Assembly (NCBI RefSeq): GCF_021502575.1
Contig: NZ_JAKFGN010000002.1
Coordinates: 1,488,001-1,552,000 of the forward strand
DNA length: 64,000 nt
Source: Bradyrhizobium sp. G127
GTDB taxonomy: Bacteria > Pseudomonadota > Alphaproteobacteria > Rhizobiales > Xanthobacteraceae
Direction of reading: 5' to 3'
The notes under the pieces are model-generated. The model ran no database searches. It was not told the origin of the DNA and was given only the letters and a program-made list of their open reading frames with translations. Of this stretch, positions 26,168 through 35,716 are shown piece by piece. Each line of letters opens with the position of its first letter. The stretch's first letter is position 1. The translations under genes and the position numbers were made by a program.

Positions 26168-27692
26168 TATGAAACCGGTTCGCTGCGCCATCTATACCCG
26201 CAAATCCACCGAACACGGCCTTGAGCTTGAGTTTAATTCGCTCGATGCTCAACGGGAAGCATGTGAGGCCTATATCAAGAGTCAGGCCTCACAGGGATGG
26301 CGTGTTCTACCTCAGCCTTATGATGATCCGGCGTTCTCCGGCGGCAATCTCGATCGCCCTGCCCTGAAGCAGCTTCTGGCAGACATCGAGGCCGGTCTGA
26401 TCGACGTCATTGTCGTCTACAAGATTGACCGCCTGACCCGATCGCTCGCTGACTTCGCCAAGCTGGTCGAGACTTTCGATCGGAAGTCAATCTCGTTCGT
26501 CGCTGTGACCCAACAGTTCAACACCACCTCGTCTATGGGACGGCTGACATTGAATGTGCTGCTGTCCTTTGCCCAGTTCGAGCGAGAACTGGCGTCCGAG
26601 CGTGTCCGGGACAAAGTCGCCGCCTCCCGCCGCAAAGGCAAATGGACCGGCGGGACTGTTCCCCTCGGCTACGAGGCCAAAGACAAGAAACTCGTCATAA
26701 ATCTGAAGGAAGCCGAAACCGTCCGTACCATCTTCAGGCAATATATCGCTCTGAAATCCTTCGGCCGCCTAGTCCAGAATCTCGACCAGCGCGGCATCGT
26801 CACCAAACGGCGCTACACCAAGGCGCCGAAATATCGCGGCGGCATCCCCTTCACCTATGGTCCCCTCGCCCATCTTCTGAAGAACCGCGTCTACCTCGGC
26901 GAGGTGCATCATGACGGCAAATGGTATCCGGCCGAGCACAAGCCCATTCTCGATCACAAGACCTTCGATCAGGTGCAGACGCTGCTCGCCGAGAATCGCG
27001 TCACCACGCAAACCCGTCGATCAACTAGCGGGGCCCTTCTCGCCGGCAAGATTCTCGATGATCGAGGCAACCGAATGAGCCCGAGCTTTGCGGTGAAGAA
27101 CGGCATTCGCTATCGGTTCTATATTTCACGTGCACTTATGCGCGGCAGAAAAACTCAAGCCGGCTCCGTTGCCCGGATTCCAGCACAGGCCATCGAGAAC
27201 CTGGTCATCACGGCGATCCGGGAGCACCTCGCACTCGACGTGCAGACTCCCGATGATCAGCTCAGACATCTTGTCGTGGATTCCGTTGCTGACGTCGTCG
27301 TGCATCCCAAGAAGATCACGATCCGCCTGCAATCAGACAATGCACAAACCATCGAGATTCCGTGGCAAGCCTCAGTGAAGAACGGTCCCGCACTGGCGCC
27401 ATCCTCGAACTATGCCGATCAGCCAGATCCAAAGCTTTTGCAGGCAATTGTTCGTGCGCATGCCTGGCTGCGGGATCTAAAGTTGGGCAAATTCGACAGC
27501 GTCGAGGCGATAGCCACGTCGGTCAAACTCCATCCGAAAGTCGTTCGGCAGGAGCTGCGCTATGCGTTTCTGGCGCCTTCCATTACCCAGGCCATTCTGA
27601 CGGGTGATCAACCGCCAACCATCACGCTGGCCCGGATTCCAAAGACGCTGCCTTTGGCCTGGTCTGGGCAATGCCGCACCTTGGGGTTTTGA
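26154..27692 (+). CDS. large serine recombinase of the phage-like module
   Basis: About 512 residues. Catalytic domain: CAIYTRKSTEHGLE with the nucleophile Ser18, DDPAFSGGNLDRPAL, YKIDRLTRSLADF and ERVRDKV. The Recombinase domain follows (PLGYEAKDKKL, FGRLVQNLDQRGI, LLKNRVYLGEV). I chose the GTG at 26154 because AAAGGGAG lies six bases upstream; an ATG at 26169 has no ribosome site. The gene overlaps DUF2924 by 14 bases. It probably integrates and excises the 19.7-27.7 kb module. It is distinct from the recombinase at 2377-3933. Confidence 0.9.
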   Translation: MAASNMKPVRCAIYTRKSTEHGLELEFNSLDAQREACEAYIKSQASQGWRVLPQPYDDPAFSGGNLDRPALKQLLADIEAGLIDVIVVYKIDRLTRSLADFAKLVETFDRKSISFVAVTQQFNTTSSMGRLTLNVLLSFAQFERELASERVRDKVAASRRKGKWTGGTVPLGYEAKDKKLVINLKEAETVRTIFRQYIALKSFGRLVQNLDQRGIVTKRRYTKAPKYRGGIPFTYGPLAHLLKNRVYLGEVHHDGKWYPAEHKPILDHKTFDQVQTLLAENRVTTQTRRSTSGALLAGKILDDRGNRMSPSFAVKNGIRYRFYISRALMRGRKTQAGSVARIPAQAIENLVITAIREHLALDVQTPDDQLRHLVVDSVADVVVHPKKITIRLQSDNAQTIEIPWQASVKNGPALAPSSNYADQPDPKLLQAIVRAHAWLRDLKLGKFDSVEAIATSVKLHPKVVRQELRYAFLAPSITQAILTGDQPPTITLARIPKTLPLAWSGQCRTLGF

Positions 27693-27713
27693 TCGGATTC
27701 GCACACCCGATGT

Positions 27714-27740
27714 TATGAAATATTGAAGGTCCATTTCATA
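27714..27740. terminator. weak hairpin between convergent genes
   Basis: TATGAAAT and ATTTCATA form an eight-base, AT-rich stem with an 11-base loop, between the convergent recombinase and the 280-residue gene. A weak candidate terminator. Confidence 0.3.
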
Positions 27741-27837
27741 CCAAAAGCAGACATTCATCAATACGTTGTCATCGCTCCGTCCGCTGTTAGAGGCGGCTCT
27801 AATCATCTTAGGCTGTAGTGTCTCCGCCCCACGGGCA

Positions 27838-28680
27838 CTACGTGTCGTCCTCCTCTGGCTCCCCACGCCACGAGCTCGTGTCGACTTTCGCCTCGGTTTG
27901 ATTTGAAAGGAGCTGAATGGGCTCGGCTATGGTGGCCGCCGTCGTGCAGACAAAGGGGAAGTTCTCCTCGATCATTGCGGCGTCCGACCCCGATCCGTAA
28001 TGCAACGTGACATCAACGTTACCGGTGATCTCATAGCGGATGATATCGCCATCTATGCTCAGAACGCGCATTTCATCGTAGAGGACACCCCCAGTCTCAT
28101 AATGTCCGGCGACCAGATCAAGGCTGTCAATTGTTTCGTCTATGAAAGCCTTGACTGCTTCATCATAGAGATGCCCCTCGATCCGGCTTATAACCTCTCT
28201 GTGGACGTCTTCGGTCACCTCAAAGATCTCGAGCAGCGCGCTGATGGTTTCATTTGCGAGATTTTCGAGTTCGGCTGGATCACTAATAACTGTATCAGGC
28301 TTTAGATGAGTACGCTTGTTCAACTCGTTAAATGCAGGGCCAATCTCGGCGTGGAATTCCTTCGGATCGAGCTTTAGTCCGCCCTTTAAAAATTGGTCCG
28401 TCAAGCCACCGCGGCTTGCAAAGCAGGCACGTTGGCGGCGAGTTGGGCCTTCCAGCTGCGGGTGCTGCTCGTACCAAGCGCATGATTCGATTGCATCGTC
28501 ATCCGGAGCCAGTTGCTTCAGCATGTGATCGCTGAGATCGCGCATGCTTACCGAGAAATGCTGAGCCCTTGTCGCAACGTTTTCCTGGTCCAGCGCAGCG
28601 ATCGCTCCGCGTAGCAAATCTCGCGAAAAATCATCCTGGAGCCGGCCTTCGAGCCGCTTTACCAAGTCATCATTCGGCAT
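27838..28680 (-). CDS. 280-residue protein, possible pPIWI-associated nuclease-like family
   Basis: 280 residues, ATG at 28680. Helical N-terminus (LLRGAIAALDQENVATRAQH), then TRRQRACFASRGGLTDQFL, ELNKRTHLKPDT, a helical segment, and a beta-rich C-terminal part (EITGNVDVTLHYGSGSD, ENFPFVCT). I recall proteins of this layout annotated as 'predicted pPIWI-associating nuclease', but this is memory without a search. The gene follows jetD by 86 bases in the same direction, so it may be a further defence gene carried with Wadjet. No motif confirms nuclease activity. Confidence 0.45.
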   Translation of the reverse strand: MPNDDLVKRLEGRLQDDFSRDLLRGAIAALDQENVATRAQHFSVSMRDLSDHMLKQLAPDDDAIESCAWYEQHPQLEGPTRRQRACFASRGGLTDQFLKGGLKLDPKEFHAEIGPAFNELNKRTHLKPDTVISDPAELENLANETISALLEIFEVTEDVHREVISRIEGHLYDEAVKAFIDETIDSLDLVAGHYETGGVLYDEMRVLSIDGDIIRYEITGNVDVTLHYGSGSDAAMIEENFPFVCTTAATIAEPIQLLSNQTEAKVDTSSWRGEPEEDDT

Positions 28681-28766
28681 TTACAGTCCGCATTACCAAG
28701 GCCATATTTCGAGCCACTGCTGTGTATTTGATGCCAATATTCGCTTGTTAGTTGGCCTCAGACTAA

Positions 28767-29939
28767 TCATGAGACAGCTTCAACGGTGGCAATGGGCTTC
28801 GGATCGATTTTTTCCTGTTCAAGAAATCGAGCATCATCGCCTCCCAAGAAAATAGCCAGGGATTGCCACGGGTGGCCTGGTAGCAGATCGATTTTCCGCG
28901 ACGCCTTGCCGGGGGTTCCGTGCAGACGCGCCAAAGCGGGATTCATGAGATGGGGCAGAACCGGAATTGATACAAGGGACGTTAGATGTAGCGCGATACG
29001 CAGGCCGCCTTCGTCGATGTCTCCCCAATGATGGATACGCGAGATTCCGGGCCACCGTGAAATCGCTACCAACGCCGCTGCGACTGCCCTCGACGGGAAA
29101 CCACCGGTGTAGACGACCACGTCGTCGACCTGCAGCGCTTCCCGCACATGCCGATTGAAGCTCGCGAGGTTTTCGATCGTGAGGATCGATCGGATCGCAC
29201 CCGCTGGTTCGATCGCTGGTGCCTGTTCAGGAGGAAGCCCCACATAAACCAAGCCCGCGAAATCCACACCCGCGAGACGAACCGGACCGGCCATTAAGAC
29301 GGGCTGCGAAAACTTCTCCAAGCCCAGGCTAGCCATGGCTTCATTGTCAGACAGATCGGCATCGAGTTTTCCAATCTGCTTCAGGAAATTGATGATCCGC
29401 GATGCGCACCGTTCCAGAAGCTTGGTATTGCCTGTGGTTTGCCCGGAATACGTTCGAAGATCGCGTCGGTCCATCGGATCTCGCGCAAGAACGGCATCCA
29501 GAGCTGTGATGAATTCTACCGCCTGATCCGCCTGCTCAAAACTAATCGAGAACGGCCGCTCTCCCCGCAGCCATCCGTCGATAATACTGTCTCGCGCTCG
29601 TATTGCGTCGGTGTGCTTTGGTGCCACAGACGCCCACAGTCGGGATACCGCTGCTCTTGCACGCTCGACCGCCGGAATCCTGCCAAGAAACTCGTAAAGG
29701 AGGGCGGCATCTCTCAATCGGATACGTTCGGTCAGATGCTGCGCCTCACCGCGGCCCTTGACCACGCTGATGGCGCCTTGGCGTTCTGCATCCGCAAGAA
29801 GCCGGTCGAATGCCGCACGCTCCGCTGCAGAAGGGAAGTCGGCAGGCGCGCGTTCAGCCGGTTGGCGTGTCCTGTCTGGGACACGTTCTACCCGATCGAG
29901 AAGAATGCCCAAAATGTCGCGTGCCTTACCTGCGCTCAC
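28767..29939 (-). CDS. jetD: Wadjet protein JetD (Toprim nuclease subunit)
   Basis: About 390 residues from the GTG at 29939, right after the jetC stop (TAACGTG); the open frame to 30083 overlaps jetC and lacks family sequence. The C-terminal Toprim-like domain (DUF2220) shows Glu256 in LTIENLASFN and the DxD of HWGDIDEGG (Asp307, Asp309). The N-terminal DUF3322 part has the usual wHTH-rich look. In characterised Wadjet systems JetD cuts small closed circular DNA after the JetABC SMC complex extrudes it. The catalytic acidic residues are intact, so an active nuclease is expected. Confidence 0.85.
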   Translation of the reverse strand: MSAGKARDILGILLDRVERVPDRTRQPAERAPADFPSAAERAAFDRLLADAERQGAISVVKGRGEAQHLTERIRLRDAALLYEFLGRIPAVERARAAVSRLWASVAPKHTDAIRARDSIIDGWLRGERPFSISFEQADQAVEFITALDAVLARDPMDRRDLRTYSGQTTGNTKLLERCASRIINFLKQIGKLDADLSDNEAMASLGLEKFSQPVLMAGPVRLAGVDFAGLVYVGLPPEQAPAIEPAGAIRSILTIENLASFNRHVREALQVDDVVVYTGGFPSRAVAAALVAISRWPGISRIHHWGDIDEGGLRIALHLTSLVSIPVLPHLMNPALARLHGTPGKASRKIDLLPGHPWQSLAIFLGGDDARFLEQEKIDPKPIATVEAVS

Positions 29940-29940
29940 G

Positions 29941-32900
29941 TTATTCCGCTGCCTTTTGCGTCGCTTGCTCGCTCTCTGTCCTGAACCATTCCACGCCGCG
30001 ATGCTCCGGATTGGCTGCCTGCATCTCGGCCTGAGCTCTCGGACCAATTCGCTCGGCATCCACGGCAACGCGATCCGTGCCACTCATGCGCGTCACCGAG
30101 ATGATACAGTCCACTGATTCAAGGAACGTCGCGCGATGAATCTCGGGTGCCGCGATGACCAGTTGGAGCCCGAGATCACGGTAAAGCGTGATAAGATTCT
30201 GCGTGTTACCGATATCCAACTTGTTAAAGGCTTCATCGAAGGCGACCAAACCCATGCCTTCTGTACTGCCATCGCGTCCCCCTTTGGGGAAGTAAACGGA
30301 CACCATACTGGCGGCAATGGCCACATAATAAGGCGCCTGACGCTGCCCTCCCGATAAAAGCCCAACCAACTTCGAGAACGCTTGCTGTTCACCCGCTTGA
30401 TTCTCCAGGAACAGCTCGAACTCGAAGTAGTTCCTGTAGTCTTCCAAGCGGCGCGTATCCTGATCGCGCGTAACGATCTCCTCTACTTGCGCCATCGCGC
30501 GCTTCATCTCGTCGTCGGCTGTGCTTGCCTTATCCGCCAACGCCGCAAATGATGCATCCTGGCTTCCGATAATGCGCTTCACGAGATCGTAGAGCGGTTT
30601 GAAGTCCGCGGATATGTATCTTTTGAACGAGTACTTTTGACCTACAAACGAATATGCGGCGAGCCTCTTGTTCAGAATATCGAGCTGCGTCTTTATCTTC
30701 TCAAACCGATCGGACATTTTGGCGAGCAGGTCTTCCTTAAGCGCTGCCTCAAATTCATGACGCGCCTGAATGACTTTCTCGCGGTGGGGCCGGAGTTCAT
30801 GTTCTTCGAGCCGCACCTCCCGCGCAGCGCACCAGAAGCAATGCTCAGCATGGCCGGCATCCTCCGGAAGGGGACTTGGACCTTGAATATACTGCCGAAC
30901 GTATTCACCAAATTCGCGTAGGGCACGCGTACCGTTGTCGCGCGCAAGCCGCGCATATTCCTCAGCGGCTTGCCTTGCTTGATCGCGGCGCTCTGCGAGA
31001 AATCGCACCTCCTCGCCGCGCTTCTGAAACACCTGCATACCCAGTGTCGTCCGAGCCTCGTCGATCGTAAAGGCTCCTGCCTCTGCGAAAGCGATCAGTT
31101 TCGTCATGCGATCGGTGGCTTGTTCTCGCTCAATTGCTTCAGCAGCCAGCGACATCTTCGCGACGGCGTCCTGACGCTCCGTGATCCGCTCGACGGCCCG
31201 AATTGAACGCGTACTGCTTGTCCGCTCTTTTTCACGCAACTCTTTTATTTCTTTTTCGTATTCCGCTGTCTCTCTTTCGATGCGTTCTATCTCCAGCCGA
31301 AGGGCTTGGCTCTTGGGATCTTCGACCTGTTCCCGATCCTTCAGGAGCGCTGTTCGCCGCGCTTCGGCCCGCTTGACGTTTTCCGCTGCTTCTCGCAACT
31401 GCGATACAACGTCATCCTTACGTTCCAGTCCCGCGAGGTACGTAACCGCGCTGTCGAGCATCTTCAGTTCCCGATCCTTCTCAGTGATCTGGTTTCGAAG
31501 GAGGGTCCGCTTTGCTTGCGCGGATGCCAGCGCCGCAGTTTGCGCCGTCTTTCCAAGAATAGGACTGAAATCGCTAAATACCCGCAGTGAAAGCGCGGCA
31601 GTCGTCTTGCCGTTGCGCGTGATGGCGTGATCGTAATCCTGCAATTCCTGTTCAGTATCAGCGCGGACATAGCGCCCGACCTGGGTATCGACAAAGGCGC
31701 GCGCATCAACGTTATCGGTCCGCAACACGTTCGCAATCGATCGCTGTGGCAGGGCGCGATTCGAACCCCGCCGGGTCTTGCGCGTATTGACAATCCGGCA
31801 ACCGTGCAAGCTTGAACGATGCCGCCAAAGATAGTCAAACGCGCTTTCAAGCTGCAACTCCGGCACAATCAGCGCTTCTCGGTTCGGTCCAAGAAGCATC
31901 TCCAGGGCGAGAGCCCACGATTCGTCAGCGATCTCCACAACATCTGGAAGAGCGCTGCTTTGAATATCGTTTAGCGCGAGAGCACTCATAAATTCCCGCA
32001 CGTGGGGCGAAAGCACGCTTCCGCGTCCGTCGTTCGTGCCGCGAAGCGACTGCTCCAGATTATCTAGCTGCTGACGGTCCTCGGCAATTTCCGCGATTCG
32101 GATATCGCGCTGCTGCGCGAGCGAGGCACGCACCCCCAAGATTGCCAACGCGCGCCGCGCCGTGTCCGCCAACAATTCGCTTTCAGCTACAAGCCGCTCC
32201 GTGGCATGTTCGCTGGCGGCGCGGACAAGCTCCGCCGCTGCCTGTATGGCCCCATGATGCACAATTGGTACGAATTGACGTATCGCGGAAAATTGAGAGA
32301 TGTGCCGAAACTCATTCATGCCGCTGTCGAATGATGCAATGGCGCGTGCCTTATCGTCGTTGGCAACCCGTTCCTCGACCTCAATGGCTCGAATCTTCGA
32401 TGCACCTTCGCCTCCCGCAAGCATCGTCCGTTTGCGAATGATCTGGTCGTGATTCTCCGCGACCACGCCGGTGCGACTGGCAATCAAGCGATTAAACGAT
32501 GCATTCTCTTCATCGGCGCGATCCTTTTCCTTCTCTAGTTCCCTGATCTCAAATTCCAGCCGCTTGCACTCCGAGGCGCTAGCGATATATTCCTCCGTTT
32601 GCGCTTGAAGCGTTTGCCTCGCCCATGTCGCGAAGCGACTTCGAATAAGGCGTATTGCCCTGATTTCCATTTCGAGTTCTTCAGCGCGATTTTCCATCGA
32701 CCGCCATGTTTCAATAGACGAGCGGATGCGCTCGACATTGAGGGGATCCGCTTCAAGCACGAAGCGCCTCACAAAGTCCGTAGGGTCGCGGATTTCTCTG
32801 GCTAGGACGGCGTTATTGAAGCTGCGCAGAAAGAGGCGCGCATCCGGTGATGAGCGCGGCCGCATAGCGGCCAGGTACTCGGCGACGAACTGCGTCGATC

Positions 32901-33420
32901 GAGCGTGCAGCGTAAGCGCTTTGCCCCAGTTTTTCTTCAGCCGCTCGATGATTTCGTCATGGGAAACTACGAACTCGTCGCCGTCTTCATCGCGCTCGAT
33001 AAAATCTTCAAACGAGAATGCGTAGCCCCGCGCAATGAACAGCGCCCGCGACGACTCCGTTCGCTCGCTATGATCCGCATGTAGAAGCAGGCCGATGGTC
33101 AACGGCTCGTCCGTAACCGTATCGCGAAACGTAAGAGCGAGAACCGTCTCGCACCGCTCACGCTTGGGTGCCCCACGATCGAAATCACTCACTTGGCCAA
33201 GGCAATAGCTCAGCACCGTGCGGTCGCTTTTCTCGCCGGCAGAAGGATTAAGGTCGATGAAGTTCCCGTTATTACCTGTAATGACCACCTGAAGGCCGTC
33301 GAGGATCGCGCTCTTGCCCGCTCCTGTCGGTCCAATGACGGCGATCATGCCGCCCACATCAAGGTCAAGAACCTCGAAAACATACCAATTGTGGAACGAA
33401 AGGCGCGTGAGCTCATACAT
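29941..33420 (-). CDS. jetC: Wadjet protein JetC (SMC/MukB-like ATPase)
   Basis: About 1159 residues from the ATG at 33420, overlapping jetB by eight bases; an upstream extension to 33519 is antiparallel to family expectation. Walker A GPTGAGKSAI (~30-39), long coiled coils with Glu/Arg-rich stretches, then the signature LLSGGQRQAPYYVAIAA and Walker B LVAFDEAFNKLD near the C-terminus. No zinc hook is present, as expected for MukB-like SMCs. It is the DNA-loop-extruding motor of the plasmid-restricting complex with JetA and JetB. All ATPase motifs are intact. Confidence 0.9.
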   Translation of the reverse strand: MYELTRLSFHNWYVFEVLDLDVGGMIAVIGPTGAGKSAILDGLQVVITGNNGNFIDLNPSAGEKSDRTVLSYCLGQVSDFDRGAPKRERCETVLALTFRDTVTDEPLTIGLLLHADHSERTESSRALFIARGYAFSFEDFIERDEDGDEFVVSHDEIIERLKKNWGKALTLHARSTQFVAEYLAAMRPRSSPDARLFLRSFNNAVLAREIRDPTDFVRRFVLEADPLNVERIRSSIETWRSMENRAEELEMEIRAIRLIRSRFATWARQTLQAQTEEYIASASECKRLEFEIRELEKEKDRADEENASFNRLIASRTGVVAENHDQIIRKRTMLAGGEGASKIRAIEVEERVANDDKARAIASFDSGMNEFRHISQFSAIRQFVPIVHHGAIQAAAELVRAASEHATERLVAESELLADTARRALAILGVRASLAQQRDIRIAEIAEDRQQLDNLEQSLRGTNDGRGSVLSPHVREFMSALALNDIQSSALPDVVEIADESWALALEMLLGPNREALIVPELQLESAFDYLWRHRSSLHGCRIVNTRKTRRGSNRALPQRSIANVLRTDNVDARAFVDTQVGRYVRADTEQELQDYDHAITRNGKTTAALSLRVFSDFSPILGKTAQTAALASAQAKRTLLRNQITEKDRELKMLDSAVTYLAGLERKDDVVSQLREAAENVKRAEARRTALLKDREQVEDPKSQALRLEIERIERETAEYEKEIKELREKERTSSTRSIRAVERITERQDAVAKMSLAAEAIEREQATDRMTKLIAFAEAGAFTIDEARTTLGMQVFQKRGEEVRFLAERRDQARQAAEEYARLARDNGTRALREFGEYVRQYIQGPSPLPEDAGHAEHCFWCAAREVRLEEHELRPHREKVIQARHEFEAALKEDLLAKMSDRFEKIKTQLDILNKRLAAYSFVGQKYSFKRYISADFKPLYDLVKRIIGSQDASFAALADKASTADDEMKRAMAQVEEIVTRDQDTRRLEDYRNYFEFELFLENQAGEQQAFSKLVGLLSGGQRQAPYYVAIAASMVSVYFPKGGRDGSTEGMGLVAFDEAFNKLDIGNTQNLITLYRDLGLQLVIAAPEIHRATFLESVDCIISVTRMSGTDRVAVDAERIGPRAQAEMQAANPEHRGVEWFRTESEQATQKAAE

Positions 33421-34144
33421 CAGAAGATGCCTCGTCTGGATCGAGACGTTGCCGTTCCGGTGACGATCCGGCCCTGTCCGGCGCGACAGCTGAGTCACGC
33501 TCGCGCGCACTCCAAGCAAGGAATTCTTCAGGCGCTCCCAGCTCCACCCACTTCACAACAGAGGCGGTAAAGACATCATCGACAAGAATGCCTATGCCGG
33601 GGAGGACCGTAACCGGGGTAAGTCGCTCGACACGATCCGCATCATGCAACAGAACAGCTCCTCGCCGCCGCAACGACTTCAGGATTTCTTCTAGCCGGGA
33701 CTCAATCGGTGGATCTGCCTTTCCAAGCGTCCGGATTCGGTCGAATATCTCGTCGGTGTTGGTCTCAACCCGACCGACTTCATCCATAATGCCCGCTCGC
33801 AAGCCTTCGTCATAGGCAACACGCAGCGCAAGCAGGACAAGAGTCTCGTCTTTCTTGAGACGCGAGAATTGCCAGCCGTACCGGTTCTGGCCCCGGACCA
33901 GCGCGATCATTCCGGTCGGCGGCTCAATGACAATGCTCACCCCCATCGCACCGAAGTACCGCTCGAAAAATGTGCTGTGACGGCGAATGAGGTCGTAGAT
34001 TTCTCGCCGAAGCAGGCTTGTGTCCGGATAAATGATCTGATGGGCAAGGAGCGCTTGAATCGCGGTCTCGATATCGACCTTCTCGACGGGCGGGGTGCCT
34101 CGCCGACCTTCGAGAAGGTCGCGAAGTTCGTCAAGCTCCAGCAT
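33413..34144 (-). CDS. jetB: Wadjet protein JetB (MukE-like, DUF4194)
   Basis: 243 residues, ATG at 34144, overlapping jetA by 14 bases. IETAIQALLAHQIIYPDTSL, RREIYDLIRRHSTFFERYFG and LVLLALRVAYDEGL match the DUF4194/JetB winged-helix (KITE-like) layout. It should bridge the kleisin-like JetA and the SMC JetC. Its length and place in the operon are normal for type I Wadjet. Confidence 0.85.
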   Translation of the reverse strand: MLELDELRDLLEGRRGTPPVEKVDIETAIQALLAHQIIYPDTSLLRREIYDLIRRHSTFFERYFGAMGVSIVIEPPTGMIALVRGQNRYGWQFSRLKKDETLVLLALRVAYDEGLRAGIMDEVGRVETNTDEIFDRIRTLGKADPPIESRLEEILKSLRRRGAVLLHDADRVERLTPVTVLPGIGILVDDVFTASVVKWVELGAPEEFLAWSARERDSAVAPDRAGSSPERQRLDPDEASSDV

Positions 34145-35582
34145 GCGACGCTACCTTTCCCACGCGACGAACGACGAAGTCGGGACACGAGATCCACTCA
34201 TTCTCGAATTGTGTGGGCTTGATTTCGATAGCGTAGTGCCGCGCTAGAGCGCCGTCGCCGATCTGCTGCAAAGTACGAAGCCGCTCGAAAATGAAGAAAT
34301 CATCTAGCGACGAAAGAGGCATGTCGGCCGCTTGCAACTCTCGCAGTTCGCCGAAAGCGGTGTCGAGATAGGCGGTCATTTTTGCAGCTGTGATTGCTGT
34401 GCGGCCCCGGTAGGTATCAAGCGCCGCGCGATAGGCAAGAAATGCTGGATCCGGTGCTTCACGCCGAATTTTTCGAGGTTTTATGACTTCCCGCCCACGT
34501 TTGTGCTGATAGAGGTCTTCTCTGCCGATCACTGCTTGTTCCGGAAGAAGGTTATGCGGGATGGATAGCTCAAGCGAGGAGGAACCAGCCAGATCGCCGA
34601 GCTTGGCTAACGCCTCGATCACACGTTCGGTCTTCGTCTCCGCGATGCGGTCCATGAATCGTAGGGTATTAGAAATTCGTCGTTCAAGCCGCTGGTTCGT
34701 TGCCTCGATAATTTCGAGATAGTCTCCGATCCGCTCAAATACCGATATCACGTTGCGCAATTCTTGAGTAACTAGCGCATACGCATCTTCAACACTCTCG
34801 CCGCGCCCCTCCTTGACGTATGCCTCGGAGAGGACAGTCATCCTTATTTCGTTGGCAAGAATGCCTTCCGCTGTGTCGATAATCTTACGTCTGAACCGGA
34901 AAGGATTGGTTGAGCTCTTCAGCCGCTTAAAATCTGAGATCAGGAAATGCTCGACGAAATCGTCGAAGAACTTTCTGAATAGGGTCCGCATATCGGTCTG
35001 GCCGACCAGCTCTTCTTCAATTTGCCGTATTGCGCTTGAGATCGAGCGCAAGTGATGCATAAAAGACTTAGCTGACCGCTGCGCGTTACGGACGGCCTCC
35101 GACCTGTTCTCGGGATCTTTATCGGCTCCTTCGAGCTGCAACAGAACTTGCAAGACTTCCCCGCCATAGGAGCGCGTTCGTCCTGCTTTGATTTCCAGTA
35201 GGATTGTTAGAATGAGGCGTCCGTTAGCATTCATATCGACAACGCGGCGGTAGCGATCCCGAAATTCGGTTAGCCACCCCGTGTCAAGGAGCCGCCGGTA
35301 CGCAACGATGGCTTTGGCATCTGCGGTCTCCGCTGCCGGCGCATGCGGCACCTCATCGTTGAGTTGAACGTTACGGCCCTGACGGTCGATAAATTCCCTA
35401 ATCGCCTGGGTCATTTCCTGTCGCGAAACGACGCCCGGAATATCTCCGAAAACATCTTGGTCGATGTGCTCCAAAAGATCGGCGTAGAACCAACGTGCCT
35501 CGCCAGAAAAAATGCGAAAGATATCCGGCGGTAGCCCGCCAAATATTCGAGAGCGCGCTTCGTGGGCTTCTTCCTCGGTCAT
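34131..35582 (-). CDS. jetA: Wadjet protein JetA (kleisin-like, DUF3375)
   Basis: About 483 residues from the ATG at 35582, with AGGGG seven bases upstream; a TTG at 35603 is less likely. IFSGEARWFYADLLEHID, DRYRRVVDMNANGRLILTIL and the helical middle with RRKIIDTAEGILANEI fit DUF3375, the MukF-like JetA family. It is the first gene of jetABCD, 134 bases after the end of the SMC gene of the SIR2 trio and in the same direction, so read-through from that operon is possible. Confidence 0.85.
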   Translation of the reverse strand: MTEEEAHEARSRIFGGLPPDIFRIFSGEARWFYADLLEHIDQDVFGDIPGVVSRQEMTQAIREFIDRQGRNVQLNDEVPHAPAAETADAKAIVAYRRLLDTGWLTEFRDRYRRVVDMNANGRLILTILLEIKAGRTRSYGGEVLQVLLQLEGADKDPENRSEAVRNAQRSAKSFMHHLRSISSAIRQIEEELVGQTDMRTLFRKFFDDFVEHFLISDFKRLKSSTNPFRFRRKIIDTAEGILANEIRMTVLSEAYVKEGRGESVEDAYALVTQELRNVISVFERIGDYLEIIEATNQRLERRISNTLRFMDRIAETKTERVIEALAKLGDLAGSSSLELSIPHNLLPEQAVIGREDLYQHKRGREVIKPRKIRREAPDPAFLAYRAALDTYRGRTAITAAKMTAYLDTAFGELRELQAADMPLSSLDDFFIFERLRTLQQIGDGALARHYAIEIKPTQFENEWISCPDFVVRRVGKVASHAGA

Positions 35583-35716
35583 GAAACGCCCCTGATCAAG
35601 CAAGTCGGCGGGCAGACGCGAAAGGATTGTTCCCGCAACCTATGAGAGCAGGTGTGAACAAAAACAACAAATACAGCAAGGTCGGCGCGCTCCGAATCGC
35701 CAAATGACCCGACCGA

